A stretch of 64,000 bases of DNA from JBBRVW01 sp963784645 (GCA_963784645.1 CAWARY010000002.1:310001-374000), one strand, 5' to 3'; positions 34,008-42,513 are shown, counted from the first letter of the stretch. Notes: generated by a model not told the origin, from the sequence alone. A program made the numbers and translations.

Positions 34008-35189
34008 ATGCCCTCCGACCGCCCGCCCGTCGACCACGACCGTGCCGGCAGCACTCCGGCGTACCGGCGCGGCGACAACGGCCCCGCCGTCGCGGAGATC
34101 CGGTCCAAGCTCGGCGTGCTCGGGCTGCTCGCCGAGGGTGAGGGCGCCGAGCTGCTCGACCCACAGGGTGCCCTGTTCGACGAGTCGACCGACCGCGCCG
34201 TGCGGGCTTTCCAGCAGGCCCGCGGCATCTCGGTCGACGGCGTCGTCGGTGCCCGCACGTATCTCGCCCTCGACGAGGCCCGGTGGCGACTGGGCGACCG
34301 GATCCTGTTCTTCGTGCCCGCCCGGTTGATGGCCGGCGACGACGTCGCGACTCTGCAGCAGCGGCTGCTCGACATGGGCTTCGACTGCGGCCGGGTCGAC
34401 GGCCTGTTCGGCGTCGAGACCGAGCAGGCGCTGCGGGAGTTCCAGCGCAACATCGGCGTCGGCGCCGACGGCACCTGCGGACCGGCGACGTTCAAGGCGC
34501 TCACCCAGCTGTCCCGCACGGTGGTGGGCGGCAGCCCGCACGCCATGCGTGACTCCGAGGCCATCACCCGGGCCGGCCCCGCCCTGGCCGGCAAGCTCGT
34601 CATCATCGACCCGGCTCGCGGCGACGAGCCCGGCCCCGCCGGCCACGACCTCGTCTACGACATCGCCAGCCGCCTCGAGGGCCGGCTCAGTGCCACCGGG
34701 GCGTCGGCGTTCCTGACCCGCGGGCCCGACAGCTCGGCGCACGACGGGCCCAGCGAGGAGGACCAGGCGAGCTTCGCCAACGCCGCCGGCGCCGACCTGC
34801 TGCTGTCCCTGCACGTCAACCGGCACCCGAACCCCGCGGCCTCCGGGGTCGCGACCTACTACTACGGCAACGACCAGTACGGCCACCGCTCCGCGGTCGG
34901 CGAGCGGCTCGCCGACCTCGTGCAGCGCGAGATCTGCGCCCGGACCGACCTGGTGGACTGCCGGGTGCACCCCAAGACCTGGGACGTGCTGCGCAGGACC
35001 CGGATGCCCGCGGTCCGGGTCGAGGTGGGCTACCTGTCCCACCCGGGGGATGCCGCACGGCTGGCCGACCCGGCCTTCCGGGACGCGCTCGCGGAGGCGA
35101 TCGGTGCCGCGGTGCAGCGCCTCTACCTGGCACCGGAGGACGACGCCGTCACCGGCGTGCTGCGCATCCCCGAGTGGCTGCGGGCCTGA
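34008..35189 (+). CDS. cwlM: CwlM-like N-acetylmuramoyl-L-alanine amidase homologue
   Basis: This 393-residue protein has two peptidoglycan-binding repeats (about 15-85, AVAEIRSKLGVLG...GARTYLALDEA, and about 100-165, VATLQQRLLDMGFDCG) followed by an Amidase_3-type domain (about 195-375). The first zinc His is missing: the usual IDPGHGG reads IDPARGDE. LLSLHVNRH keeps a later His and VRVEVGYLSH keeps the Glu. No signal peptide is seen. In mycobacteria cytoplasmic CwlM lacks amidase activity and activates MurA after PknB phosphorylation. The same role is likely here, given its place beside parB and the PASTA kinases in the window. Confidence 0.85.
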   Translation: MPSDRPPVDHDRAGSTPAYRRGDNGPAVAEIRSKLGVLGLLAEGEGAELLDPQGALFDESTDRAVRAFQQARGISVDGVVGARTYLALDEARWRLGDRILFFVPARLMAGDDVATLQQRLLDMGFDCGRVDGLFGVETEQALREFQRNIGVGADGTCGPATFKALTQLSRTVVGGSPHAMRDSEAITRAGPALAGKLVIIDPARGDEPGPAGHDLVYDIASRLEGRLSATGASAFLTRGPDSSAHDGPSEEDQASFANAAGADLLLSLHVNRHPNPAASGVATYYYGNDQYGHRSAVGERLADLVQREICARTDLVDCRVHPKTWDVLRRTRMPAVRVEVGYLSHPGDAARLADPAFRDALAEAIGAAVQRLYLAPEDDAVTGVLRIPEWLRA

Positions 35190-35202
35190 CCGCCGCCGCC
35201 AC

Positions 35203-35292
35203 GCCGGCCGGAACGCGGGCAGCTGTACCGGCCGGAACGCCGGCCACTACACCGGCCGGAACGCCGGCCACTACACCGGCCGGAACGCCGGC
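35203..35292. repeat. Tandem 24-bp repeat at the GNAT/cwlM junction
   Basis: Two identical 24-mers at 35227-35250 and 35251-35274 are followed by an 18-base partial third copy and preceded by a degenerate one from 35203. Read in the GNAT frame on the minus strand, each unit encodes PAFRPV followed by TAG, so the end of the gene and its stop have been copied. Confidence 0.8.
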
Positions 35293-35990
35293 TCTGGGTT
35301 CATCGAGCCGAGCAGCCGCTCCAGCGCGACCTCGACGTCCTCCCGCCACGACAGCGCGTTGCGCAGCTCCAGCCGCAGCCGGGGGAACAGGTGGTGCGGC
35401 CGGACGGTCTTGAACCCGACGGCGAGCAGGAAGTCGGCCGGGACCACGCAACCGCCGATCGGCAGCTCGGAGCCGTCCCGCGGCGTCGCCCGGCCGAAGG
35501 CCTCGATCGCCCGGATGCCCCGGCGGCTCAGGTCCTTGGCCGCGGTCTGCACCAGCATCCGCCCGAGACCGGCGCCGGCGAACTCCGGCAGCAACCGCGC
35601 CGTCATCAGCAGGACGGCGTCGGCGGACACCGGGGAGGTCGGGAACGCCAGACTGCGCGGGACGTGCGCGGGCGGGGCGTAGGTGAGGTAGCCGGCCGCC
35701 AAGGAGTCGACGTAGGCGATCTTGCCGCAGGAACCCCACTCGAGCAGGGTCGCCGACAGCCACGCCTCCTTCTCGAGCTCGACGTCACCGGCCTCCTCGG
35801 CGGCCTGCCGGGCCACCGGGTCGAGCTCCCAGAACACGCAACGACGGCAGCCGGGCGGCAGGTCGGAGAGGTTGTCCAAGGTCAGGCTGGCACAGCGCCG
35901 CGACACCCGCGCCTCCGCACGTCGATCCCAGGCGGTCGTCTGGAGGGTAGACCCGGAGCCCCGGATCACGGAAGAGCCCTGGTCGCTCAC
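35271..35990 (-). CDS. GNAT-family acetyltransferase
   Basis: This 239-residue protein has a GNAT core in its middle: LLMTARLLPEFAGAGLGRMLVQTA is the acetyl-CoA loop region, followed by AIEAFG strands. It also has a Cys-rich start, LPPGCRRCVFWELDPVA, near residue 47. Position between cwlM and parB matches the conserved gene of Mycobacterium (Rv3916c type). The substrate is unknown. The frame runs to a GTG at 35990, but a later start is possible since the first 30 residues are low in similarity. The C-terminus ends inside the 24-bp repeat. Confidence 0.82.
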   Translation of the reverse strand: MSDQGSSVIRGSGSTLQTTAWDRRAEARVSRRCASLTLDNLSDLPPGCRRCVFWELDPVARQAAEEAGDVELEKEAWLSATLLEWGSCGKIAYVDSLAAGYLTYAPPAHVPRSLAFPTSPVSADAVLLMTARLLPEFAGAGLGRMLVQTAAKDLSRRGIRAIEAFGRATPRDGSELPIGGCVVPADFLLAVGFKTVRPHHLFPRLRLELRNALSWREDVEVALERLLGSMNPEPAFRPV

Positions 35991-35999
35991 GTACAGTGA

Positions 36000-36345
36000 T
36001 GTCGACTTGTCGCTGTGTCGCTGTGTCGGCGTGTCAGCGTATCGCTGTGTCGGCCAGTTCCCGCGCCCCGACTGTCGACGCCTCGGTACGCCTCCTCACG
36101 GCACGACGCACCGAGACCCAACCCCTGGCGCTGGTCGGCATGTCCACATGTCCGCATGTCTGTAGGTCCACAGGTCGACACGGCGACTTCTCGACCGGTC
36201 GACACGGCGACTTCTCGACCGGTCGACCCGGCGTCCGAGTTGCACCGGTGTCGTCCCGGTCCCCTGTCGATGCGTCGGTCTGTCGACTCATCGACCTGAC
36301 GACTTGACCACCTGACGACCTGTCGACGTGTCGACGTGTCGATCT
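36000..36345. repeat. Degenerate octamer array between the GNAT gene and parB
   Basis: Three blocks show strict 8-base periodicity of a GTC-type core. Block 1 has cores at 36001, 36009, and so on to 36049 (7 units, TGTCGCTG-like). Block 2 has 13 units from 36134 to 36230, including a duplicated 24-mer equal to three octamers. Block 3 has 10 units from 36266 to 36338, centred on GTCGAC. The blocks are out of phase with each other. This 393-base gap holds no gene I can support. Confidence 0.8.
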
Positions 36346-36383
36346 CTTCGCCGGACGGCACAGGTGTCTCCCGCCGGGACGGG

Positions 36384-37442
36384 TCAGTCCGTGGTGTCGG
36401 TGTCCGCCGGCCCGTCGGTGCCCGGCGCCATCAGCCCGACGATCCGCTCGAGGTCGTCGATCGATCCGAACTCGACGACGATCCGGCCCTTGGACCGTCC
36501 CAGGTCGACCTTCACCCGGGTCTCGAAGCGCTCGGACAGCCGGTCGGCCAGCACGGCGAGCTTGGGCGCCACCGGCCGCGACCCTCGCCGGGCCGGGACC
36601 CGTGCGGGGGCGTCGCCGCCGAGGGAGACGATCTCCTCGACCGAGCGGACCGAGAGCCCCTCGGCCACGATCCGCTGGGCCAGCCGCTCCTGGCCCGCCG
36701 CCTCCTCGAGCCCCAGCAGGGCCCGCGCGTGCCCGGCCGAGAGCACGCCGGCCGCGACCCGGCGCTGCACCGGGGGTGGCAGCTTGAGCAGCCGCAGGGT
36801 GTTCGAGATCTGCGGGCGGGACCGGCCGATCCGGCCGGCCAGCTCGTCGTGCGTACAGCCGAAGTCCTGCAGCAGCTGGTCGTACGCCGCCGCTTCCTCC
36901 AGCGGGTTCAGCTGGGAGCGGTGCAGGTTCTCCAGCAGGGCGTCGCGGAGCATGACGTCGTCGCCGGTCGACCGCACGATGGCGGGGATCGACGTGAAAC
37001 CGGCCTCGCGCGCCGCCCGCCAGCGCCGCTCCCCCATGATGAGCTCGTAGCGTTCGCCGTCCGGCTCGCCGCCGACCGGCCGCACCACGATCGGCTGCAG
37101 GAGTCCGACCTCGCGCAGCGAGTGGACCAGCTCGGCGAGCGCCTCCTCCTCGAACACCTCGCGCGGCTGGCGCGGGTTGGGCGTGATCGCGTCCAGCGGG
37201 ATCTCGGCGAAGTGCGCGCCGGCGACGGCTGCGGGCTCGCCGGCGACGGAGGTCGCCGTGGTCGCCGGGTCGGCCGGCCGGGGAGCGCCCGTGGCCGTGG
37301 CCGGCGGCTCGCCGCTCGTCCGGCCGGGGATGAGGACGTCCACCGGCGACGGACCGGCCGGTGCCGTCGCGCCGTCCTTGCTCGGGGCCGTGGGGATCAG
37401 GGCGCCGAGCCCTCGGCCCAGCCCTCGTCGACGGTCGCTCAC
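36384..37442 (-). CDS. parB: Chromosome-partitioning protein ParB
   Basis: This 352-residue ParB is a CTPase clamp that loads at parS. It starts SDRRRGLGRGLGALIPT, the conserved ParA-stimulating tip. The N-domain has the CTP motifs ITPNPRQPREVF and ELIMGERRWRAAREAG. The helix-turn-helix domain (TLRLLKLPPPVQRRVAAGVLSAGHARALL) reads parS, and the C-terminus dimerises. The first 100 residues include a Pro/Ala-rich linker. GTG at 37442 overlaps the parA stop by 4 bases. Three parS sites lie within 2.2 kb upstream. Confidence 0.96.
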   Translation of the reverse strand: MSDRRRGLGRGLGALIPTAPSKDGATAPAGPSPVDVLIPGRTSGEPPATATGAPRPADPATTATSVAGEPAAVAGAHFAEIPLDAITPNPRQPREVFEEEALAELVHSLREVGLLQPIVVRPVGGEPDGERYELIMGERRWRAAREAGFTSIPAIVRSTGDDVMLRDALLENLHRSQLNPLEEAAAYDQLLQDFGCTHDELAGRIGRSRPQISNTLRLLKLPPPVQRRVAAGVLSAGHARALLGLEEAAGQERLAQRIVAEGLSVRSVEEIVSLGGDAPARVPARRGSRPVAPKLAVLADRLSERFETRVKVDLGRSKGRIVVEFGSIDDLERIVGLMAPGTDGPADTDTTD

Positions 37443-38884
37443 TGCTCGTCCTCCGTTCCGGGCCGCGGGCCTCGAGGTTCGGCCCGCAGGGCCATCTCGC
37501 GCGCCGCCTCGAGGTAGGACAGCGCGCCGGTCGAGCCGGGGTCGTACGTCATCACGGTCTGGCCGTAGCTGGGCGCCTCCGAGATCCGCACCGAACGCGG
37601 GATCGTCGTGCGCAGCACGGTGTCCGGGAAGTGCGTGCGGACCTCGTCGGCGACCTGGGCCGCCAGCCGGGTCCGCGCGTCGTACATCGTGAGAAGCACC
37701 GTCGACACGTGCAGGCCCGGGTTGAGATGTGCCTTCACCAGCTCGACGTTCTTCAGCAGCTGCCCGACGCCCTCCAGCGCGTAGTACTCGCACTGGATCG
37801 GGATGAGGACCTCGGGCGCTGCGACCAGGGCGTTGACGGTGAGCAGCCCCAGGCTCGGCGGGCAGTCGATCAGGACGTAGTCCAGGCGGGGCCGGTCCGA
37901 GCCCTCGGCGTGCTCGGAGAACGCATCGAGCGCCCGCTGGAGCCGGGTCTCCCGGGCCACCAGGGACACCAGCTCGATCTCGGCGCCGGCCAGGTCGATG
38001 GTCGCCGGCACGCAGAACAAGCCGTCGATGCCCTCCACCGGCGCGATCACCTCGTGCAGGGGCCGGCCCTCGATGAGCACGTCGTAGACCGACGGCACGT
38101 CGGCGTGGTGGTCGACGCCCAGGGCGGTGGACGCATTGCCCTGCGGGTCCAGGTCGACGACCAGCACCTCGAGCCCCTGCAGCGCCAGGGCGGCGGCGAT
38201 GTTGACGGTGGTGGTGGTCTTGCCGACGCCACCCTTCTGGTTGGCCACGGTGAGCACCCTGGTGTGCGCCGGCTCGGGCAGCGGGTCGCCGACCCGGCCG
38301 GCCAGGACGCGCAGGGCCGTCTCGGCGGCCCGGGCGATCGGCGTGTCCTCCGCACCCTCCGACAGGTCGGGGGCGGACTCGGTCGCCAACGGCTCGGTCA
38401 CGGCCAGCTCCTTCGCGGTGGGGGTCCCACTCGTCGTCAGCGGGCTGACGGTGGGTGGTGGGGCGGGTGGAGCAGGGAGGTCGTCCAGGGGCGGCAGGTC
38501 ATTCTCCGGCGATGCCGCGATCCGCCGGCCGAACGACGCGAGCACCGAGCTCATCGGAGCCTCGAGCATCCGACCGGCTTCGGTGCTGTCCAGGGGGTCG
38601 TCGTCGGTCGGGTGCGGTCCAGTCGACGCGCCGGACCCGTCGGACCGGCTCGCCGGGGTACCGGTTCCACGTGAAACATGGGGCGGTCCCGCCGCCGGCT
38701 CCGTTTCACGTGAAACATCGGGCAGCGCAGTCCGGGCTCCGGCGCGCGGCACCGGGGGCACGGTGTCGAGACCGGAATCACCGCCGGAACGTTGCGGCGC
38801 CGGCCACCCCAGGCCCGTGCTCGCCCGGTCGCCCCGATCGGTGGGCCAGCCCAGTCCGGTCGACCGCATCACACCTGCTTTCAC
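37439..38884 (-). CDS. parA: Chromosome-partitioning ATPase ParA (Soj) with long N-terminal extension
   Basis: This 481-residue protein has a ParA ATPase domain from about residue 210. The deviant Walker A is ANQKGGVGKTTTTVN. Switch motifs are LVVDLDPQGNAST and DYVLIDCPPSLGLLTVNAL. The first 200 residues are disordered, Pro/Thr-rich, with STGLGWP repeated near residues 8 and 22. The DNA of this extension holds two parS sites, read as VSRET and VSRGT. ATG at 38884 or 38869 could be the start; the extension makes it longer than usual. It acts with ParB to move origins to the poles. Confidence 0.93.
   Translation of the reverse strand: MKAGVMRSTGLGWPTDRGDRASTGLGWPAPQRSGGDSGLDTVPPVPRAGARTALPDVSRETEPAAGPPHVSRGTGTPASRSDGSGASTGPHPTDDDPLDSTEAGRMLEAPMSSVLASFGRRIAASPENDLPPLDDLPAPPAPPPTVSPLTTSGTPTAKELAVTEPLATESAPDLSEGAEDTPIARAAETALRVLAGRVGDPLPEPAHTRVLTVANQKGGVGKTTTTVNIAAALALQGLEVLVVDLDPQGNASTALGVDHHADVPSVYDVLIEGRPLHEVIAPVEGIDGLFCVPATIDLAGAEIELVSLVARETRLQRALDAFSEHAEGSDRPRLDYVLIDCPPSLGLLTVNALVAAPEVLIPIQCEYYALEGVGQLLKNVELVKAHLNPGLHVSTVLLTMYDARTRLAAQVADEVRTHFPDTVLRTTIPRSVRISEAPSYGQTVMTYDPGSTGALSYLEAAREMALRAEPRGPRPGTEDEQ
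38663..38678. promoter_or_regulatory. parS-like site 1 (14/16)
   Basis: GGTTCCACGTGAAACA differs from TGTTTCACGTGAAACA at two positions in the left half. It lies inside the parA extension. Confidence 0.6.
38702..38717. promoter_or_regulatory. parS site 2 (15/16)
   Basis: CGTTTCACGTGAAACA has one mismatch to the consensus. It lies in the parA extension, 39 bases from site 1. Confidence 0.85.
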
Positions 38885-38971
38885 GAGGGGGGTCCCCAGG
38901 ACCGGCAGGCACCAGGCCCCGGCCCGGTGGGGCAGACCGACCCTATGCCGTGCGACGGGTCGGTCGGAAGT

Positions 38972-39604
38972 TCAGTCCCGACCGGCGGCCCGAGTGAGCC
39001 GCACCAGCCGCACCGGCGGGTCGACGACTCCCGCGCCCACCTCCTCGACCGACGCCGACACGACACCCAGGGCGGCCAGGGACGGGGTCGCGGCGGTCAG
39101 CTCGGCCTCGGCCCGGTCGCCCTTGAGAGCGAGCAGGCTGCCGCCCGGGGCGACCAGCGGCAGGCACCAGCGCGCCAGCTTCTCCAGCGGTGCGACCGCG
39201 CGCGCGGTGACCGTCGAGGCGGTCCAGCGCCCGTGCATCTCCTCGGCCCGGCCCCGGACCACCTCGACGTTCGTCAGTCCCAGCCGCTCCACGACCTCGC
39301 CCAGGAAGGTGACCCGGCGCAGCAGCGGCTCGACCAGTCGCACCGTGAGATCCGGCCGAGCCAGGGCCATCGGGATTCCTGGTAGCCCGGCACCGGAGCC
39401 CACGTCGACGACCAGCCCGGCCGGTGGGCAGGCCTGCACGACGACGGCGCTGTTGAGCAGGTGCCGCTCCCAGATCCGGTCCGCCTCCCGCGGACCGATC
39501 AGCCCTCGGACGACGCCGTCCGTTCCCAGCAGGCGCGCGAACTCGGCTGCGCGGTCCAGCTCGGAGCCGAAGACAGCGCTCGCTGTTTCACGTGAAACAT
39601 CCAT
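38972..39604 (-). CDS. rsmG: 16S rRNA (guanine-527-N7)-methyltransferase
   Basis: This 210-residue SAM-dependent methyltransferase modifies G527 of 16S rRNA; loss gives low-level streptomycin resistance. The SAM loop is VVDVGSGAGLPGIPMAL (about 65-80), after RIWERHLLNSA. Later come AVAPLEKLARWCLPLVAPGG and a KGD motif. The first codons, MDVSRETAS, overlap a perfect parS, an arrangement frequent in actinobacteria. It lies between jag and parA. Confidence 0.95.
   Translation of the reverse strand: MDVSRETASAVFGSELDRAAEFARLLGTDGVVRGLIGPREADRIWERHLLNSAVVVQACPPAGLVVDVGSGAGLPGIPMALARPDLTVRLVEPLLRRVTFLGEVVERLGLTNVEVVRGRAEEMHGRWTASTVTARAVAPLEKLARWCLPLVAPGGSLLALKGDRAEAELTAATPSLAALGVVSASVEEVGAGVVDPPVRLVRLTRAAGRD
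39584..39599. promoter_or_regulatory. parS site 3 (perfect)
   Basis: TGTTTCACGTGAAACA is a full match to the bacterial parS consensus, at the 5' end of rsmG. Confidence 0.95.
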
Positions 39605-39652
39605 CCGGCAATCCCTCCGGCAGTACCGTCCGACCGGGGTGCGGCCGGAGGG

Positions 39653-40344
39653 TCAGGCCGGCAGGACGACGACCCGTCGGTGCGGCTCCTCGCCCTCGGA
39701 CTCGCTGCGCAGCCCGGCGGCAGCGACCGCGTCGTGCACGACCTTGCGCTCGAACGGCGACATCGGCTCGAGCCGGACCTGCTCGCCCGACGCGCGGACG
39801 GCGTCGGCCGTGGCGCGACCGAGCTCGGTGAGGACGGCCTTGCGGCCGGCCCGGTAGCCCCCCACGTCGAGCATCAGTCGGCTGCGGTTGCCGGTCTGGG
39901 CGTGCACGGCGAGCCTGGTCAGCTCCTGGAGCGCCTCCAGGACGGCTCCGTGGCGACCGACGAGGTGGTCGAGGTCGCCACCGACCACGGACACCAAGGC
40001 ACGGTCCCGCTCGACGTCCATGTCGATGTCACCGTCGACGTCGGCGATGTCCAGCAGGTCCTCGAGGTAGTCGGCCGCGATCTCGCCCTCCTTCTCGAGC
40101 TCGCCCGGCGTGATGCTCGACCGCCGGCCGGCCGGCCGGTCCGAGGACCCGGCACCGTCGGGCTCACCGGGCCGTCACCGGGCTCGTCGTGATCGCCGGG
40201 CTCGTCGTCGGTGCCGACGGTGGTGTCCTCGGTGCGGTCGTCGGCCGCCCCGGCCGAGGGATCCACCGGGCTGGTGGCACCGGACTCGTCGGTCGTGGGA
40301 TCGGCGCTGTCATCGCCGGTGCGGGGCGCGGGTGCGGTGGTCAT
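39653..40344 (-). pseudogene. jag: Jag/KhpB RNA-binding protein gene, apparent frameshift
   Basis: Jag proteins have a KH domain and an R3H domain and bind RNA. The C-terminal part is clear from about 40110 down: ELEKEGEIAADYLEDLLDI, HLVGRHGAVLEALQELTR, LMLDVGGYRAGRK and SPFERKVVHDAVAAAG. This frame has no ATG, GTG or TTG before TGA at 40175-40177. The expected start, MTTAPAPRTGDD from 40344, is in another frame, with an acidic linker. Joining them needs a one-base change near 40165-40180, in repeated CACCGGGC/TCACCGGG sequence. It may be a real lesion or a sequencing error; the rest looks functional. Confidence 0.75.
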
Positions 40345-40421
40345 CGCGGGTCCTCCGGTGGGTCGAACGGTCGTGCGGCCGGTGACGGCCAGGTCGTGGA
40401 GAGGGCGGCGTCGCGCCCTCG

Positions 40422-41384
40422 TCAGCGCTTCTTCTTGCGCTTGGGCTGCTGGCGCTGGCCGCCGGGACGGTTGTCGTCCGGGGCCGCGGCGTCGTCGGGG
40501 GGCCCGGCGCCGCCGTCGGCCTCGAGGGTGGCCACCGCGGTCGACCTGCGGTGCGCCTCCTTGGCGGCCTTGCGGCGGGCCAGCGCCTCGGCCGCCGGCG
40601 AGCCGGGCGCCGGGTTGCGGCGGATCACGTAGAACTGCTGGCCCATCGACCAGACGTTGGTGGTCAGCCAGTAGAGCAGGACGCCGATCGGGAAGTTGAC
40701 ACCGGAGACGGCGAAGACCAGCGGGAAGACGTAGAGCAGGATCTTCTGCTGCTGGGCGAACGGGTTGTTCATCGCGTCGGCCGGCATGTTCTTGCTCATC
40801 AGCTGCTTCTGCGTCGTGAACGTCGTCGCCGACATGAGCACGATGAGGACGGCCGTGAGGATCTGCACCGACAGCGTCTCGGCACCGATGAACTTGTCCG
40901 AGATGCTCGCCCCGAACAGCTGCGCGTCATGCGCCTGCACGGCCAGCTTCTCGGTGAGGAAGCCCTTCTCCTTCGGCGGGTTCTTCCCGATCCCGTTGAG
41001 GACGTGGAAGAGCGCGAAGAAGATGGGCGCCTGCAGGATGATCGGCAGGCACGAGGCCAGCGGGTTGGTCCCGTTGTCCTTGTACAGCTTCATCATCTCT
41101 TGCTGCTGCTTCTGGCGGGACTCGGGATCGGTCTTGCCCTTGTACTTGGCCTGGAGCTTCTTGATCTCCGGCTGCAGCAGCTGCAGGCCCCGCTGGGCGT
41201 TGATCTGCTTGACGAACAGCGGGATGAGCAGGATCCGGATCACGATGACCAGGCCGACGATCGACAGCGACCAGGTGGCGCCGCTGCCAGCCCCAAGCCC
41301 GATCGTCTTGAACAAGGTGTGGAACGCCACCATGATGAAGGTGACGGCCGAGTAGAGCGGCTCCAGCAGCTGGGCGACGGGCAT
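40422..41384 (-). CDS. yidC: Membrane protein insertase YidC
   Basis: A 320-residue YidC/Oxa1 insertase with about five membrane helices. Family features are WSLSIVGLVIVIRILLIPLF, the helical hairpin LQPEIKKLQAKYKGKTDPES, and NPLASCLPIILQAPIFFALF. The charged tail PKRKKKR binds ribosomes. ATG at 41384 shares its A with the yidD TGA, which suggests coupled translation; GTG at 41387 also fits. It is part of the rpmH-rnpA-yidD-yidC-jag-rsmG origin cluster. Confidence 0.95.
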   Translation of the reverse strand: MPVAQLLEPLYSAVTFIMVAFHTLFKTIGLGAGSGATWSLSIVGLVIVIRILLIPLFVKQINAQRGLQLLQPEIKKLQAKYKGKTDPESRQKQQQEMMKLYKDNGTNPLASCLPIILQAPIFFALFHVLNGIGKNPPKEKGFLTEKLAVQAHDAQLFGASISDKFIGAETLSVQILTAVLIVLMSATTFTTQKQLMSKNMPADAMNNPFAQQQKILLYVFPLVFAVSGVNFPIGVLLYWLTTNVWSMGQQFYVIRRNPAPGSPAAEALARRKAAKEAHRRSTAVATLEADGGAGPPDDAAAPDDNRPGGQRQQPKRKKKR

Positions 41385-41662
41385 CACGGACGAGCTCCCT
41401 GGGGGGCGCCGCGGGTGGCGCCAGGTCGTCTGGTGGGAACGGGGTCGAGGCCGCCCGGGTTCCACGGGTGGCAGCGGAGCAGCCGGCGGGCAGCCAGCCA
41501 GAGGCCGACCACCGGCCCGCGGGTGGTGAGCGCCTCCACGGCGTAGGCCGAGCAGGACGGGTAGAACCGGCAGCGCGGGCCCAGCAGCGGGGAGACGACC
41601 AGCTGGTAGACGCGGATCGGGAGCACCAGCACCCACGCCACCGCGCGGCTCACCGGGTTCAT
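41384..41662 (-). CDS. yidD: Membrane protein insertion efficiency factor YidD
   Basis: This 92-residue protein has the family motif RFYPSCSAYAVEAL with two Cys, preceded by VYQLVVSPLLGPRC and followed by LLRCHPWNPGGLDPVP. It supports YidC-dependent insertion at the inner membrane. The start overlaps the rnpA stop by 4 bases. Confidence 0.95.
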   Translation of the reverse strand: MNPVSRAVAWVLVLPIRVYQLVVSPLLGPRCRFYPSCSAYAVEALTTRGPVVGLWLAARRLLRCHPWNPGGLDPVPTRRPGATRGAPQGARP

Positions 41663-42051
41663 CGCGGCCCGGCCGCGGGTGCAGACGGGGGCAGCGCCCG
41701 GTCGAGTGCCCGGTCCAGAGCGGCGGCCAGCGCGGGGTACGGCGCGGCAGCGGCCGGCGGCAGGACCCGCACGACGAACCGGCTGCCGGCCGGTAGCCGC
41801 TCCAGCCGGTCGCGCAGCAGGTGGCGCAACCGGCGCCGCACCCGGTTGCGGGTCACGGCCGGTCCGACGGTGCGCGGCACGACGAACCCGATCCGCGCCG
41901 GGGGAGTCGCCGCGACCTGGTCCGCGCCCATCGCGGCGGTCGGCAGGGCCGCGTGCAGGACGAGCATGTGGTCTGACCGCGTCGCCCGGGACGCCCGCAG
42001 GGTCGCGGTGAAGTCGGCGGAGCGGCGCAGCCGGGCTCCGGCCGGAAGCAC
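41659..42051 (-). CDS. rnpA: Ribonuclease P protein component
   Basis: This 130-residue protein helps RNase P RNA cut tRNA 5' leaders. It begins VLPAGARLRRSADFTATLR. The RNR signature is TVGPAVTRNRVRRRLRHLLRD. GTG at 42051 is 6 bases after the rpmH stop, with no separate ribosome site, so coupling is likely. It has a Pro-rich tail. Confidence 0.94.
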   Translation of the reverse strand: MLPAGARLRRSADFTATLRASRATRSDHMLVLHAALPTAAMGADQVAATPPARIGFVVPRTVGPAVTRNRVRRRLRHLLRDRLERLPAGSRFVVRVLPPAAAAPYPALAAALDRALDRALPPSAPAAGPR

Positions 42052-42056
42052 GTCGG

Positions 42057-42194
42057 TCAGGCCGAGAGCTTGGTGCGGCCCTTGCCCCGCCGGGCGGAGA
42101 GGATCGCCCGGCCCGCCCGGGTCCGCATCCGCAGGCGGAAGCCGTGCGTCTTGGCCCGGCGACGGTTGTTCGGCTGGAACGTGCGCTTGCTCAC
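42057..42194 (-). CDS. rpmH: 50S ribosomal protein L34
   Basis: This is a 45-residue basic L34: SKRTFQPNNRRRAKTHGFRL and RAGRAILSARRGKGR. The GTG start at 42194 follows GGGAG. It is the first gene of the leftward arm and is divergent from dnaA, the classic origin marker. Confidence 0.96.
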   Translation of the reverse strand: MSKRTFQPNNRRRAKTHGFRLRMRTRAGRAILSARRGKGRTKLSA

Positions 42195-42513
42195 TCGAGG
42201 GCTCCCGGACTGCTGGCTGGTGCTGCTGGCTCTGGCATGGGAGCGGAGCCGAGGCGGCGCCGAGCCCACATGTCACCGCTGGCACAGGAGGTGCCGGTGA
42301 CGATCTCCACTGGTCGGCCGGGGCGTCCCAGGCGCGGACGCGCGACCGCGCTTGCGCACGGGCACGCCGCAGCGGCTGTCGACGACTCGACCGGGCAACG
42401 GTACGGTCGCGCCCTCGCCGCGGTCAAACCGGAGCGGGCCCGTCCGGCCGGGCGGGCCACCTGCCATCGTCCCAGGTCGGCGGCACCGGCGGACGGCGAC
42501 ACGCCGGGACATG

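Noticed and set aside
36000..36345. Octamer array as a CRISPR
   Set aside because: The unit is only 8 bases and degenerate, with no unique spacers and no cas genes.
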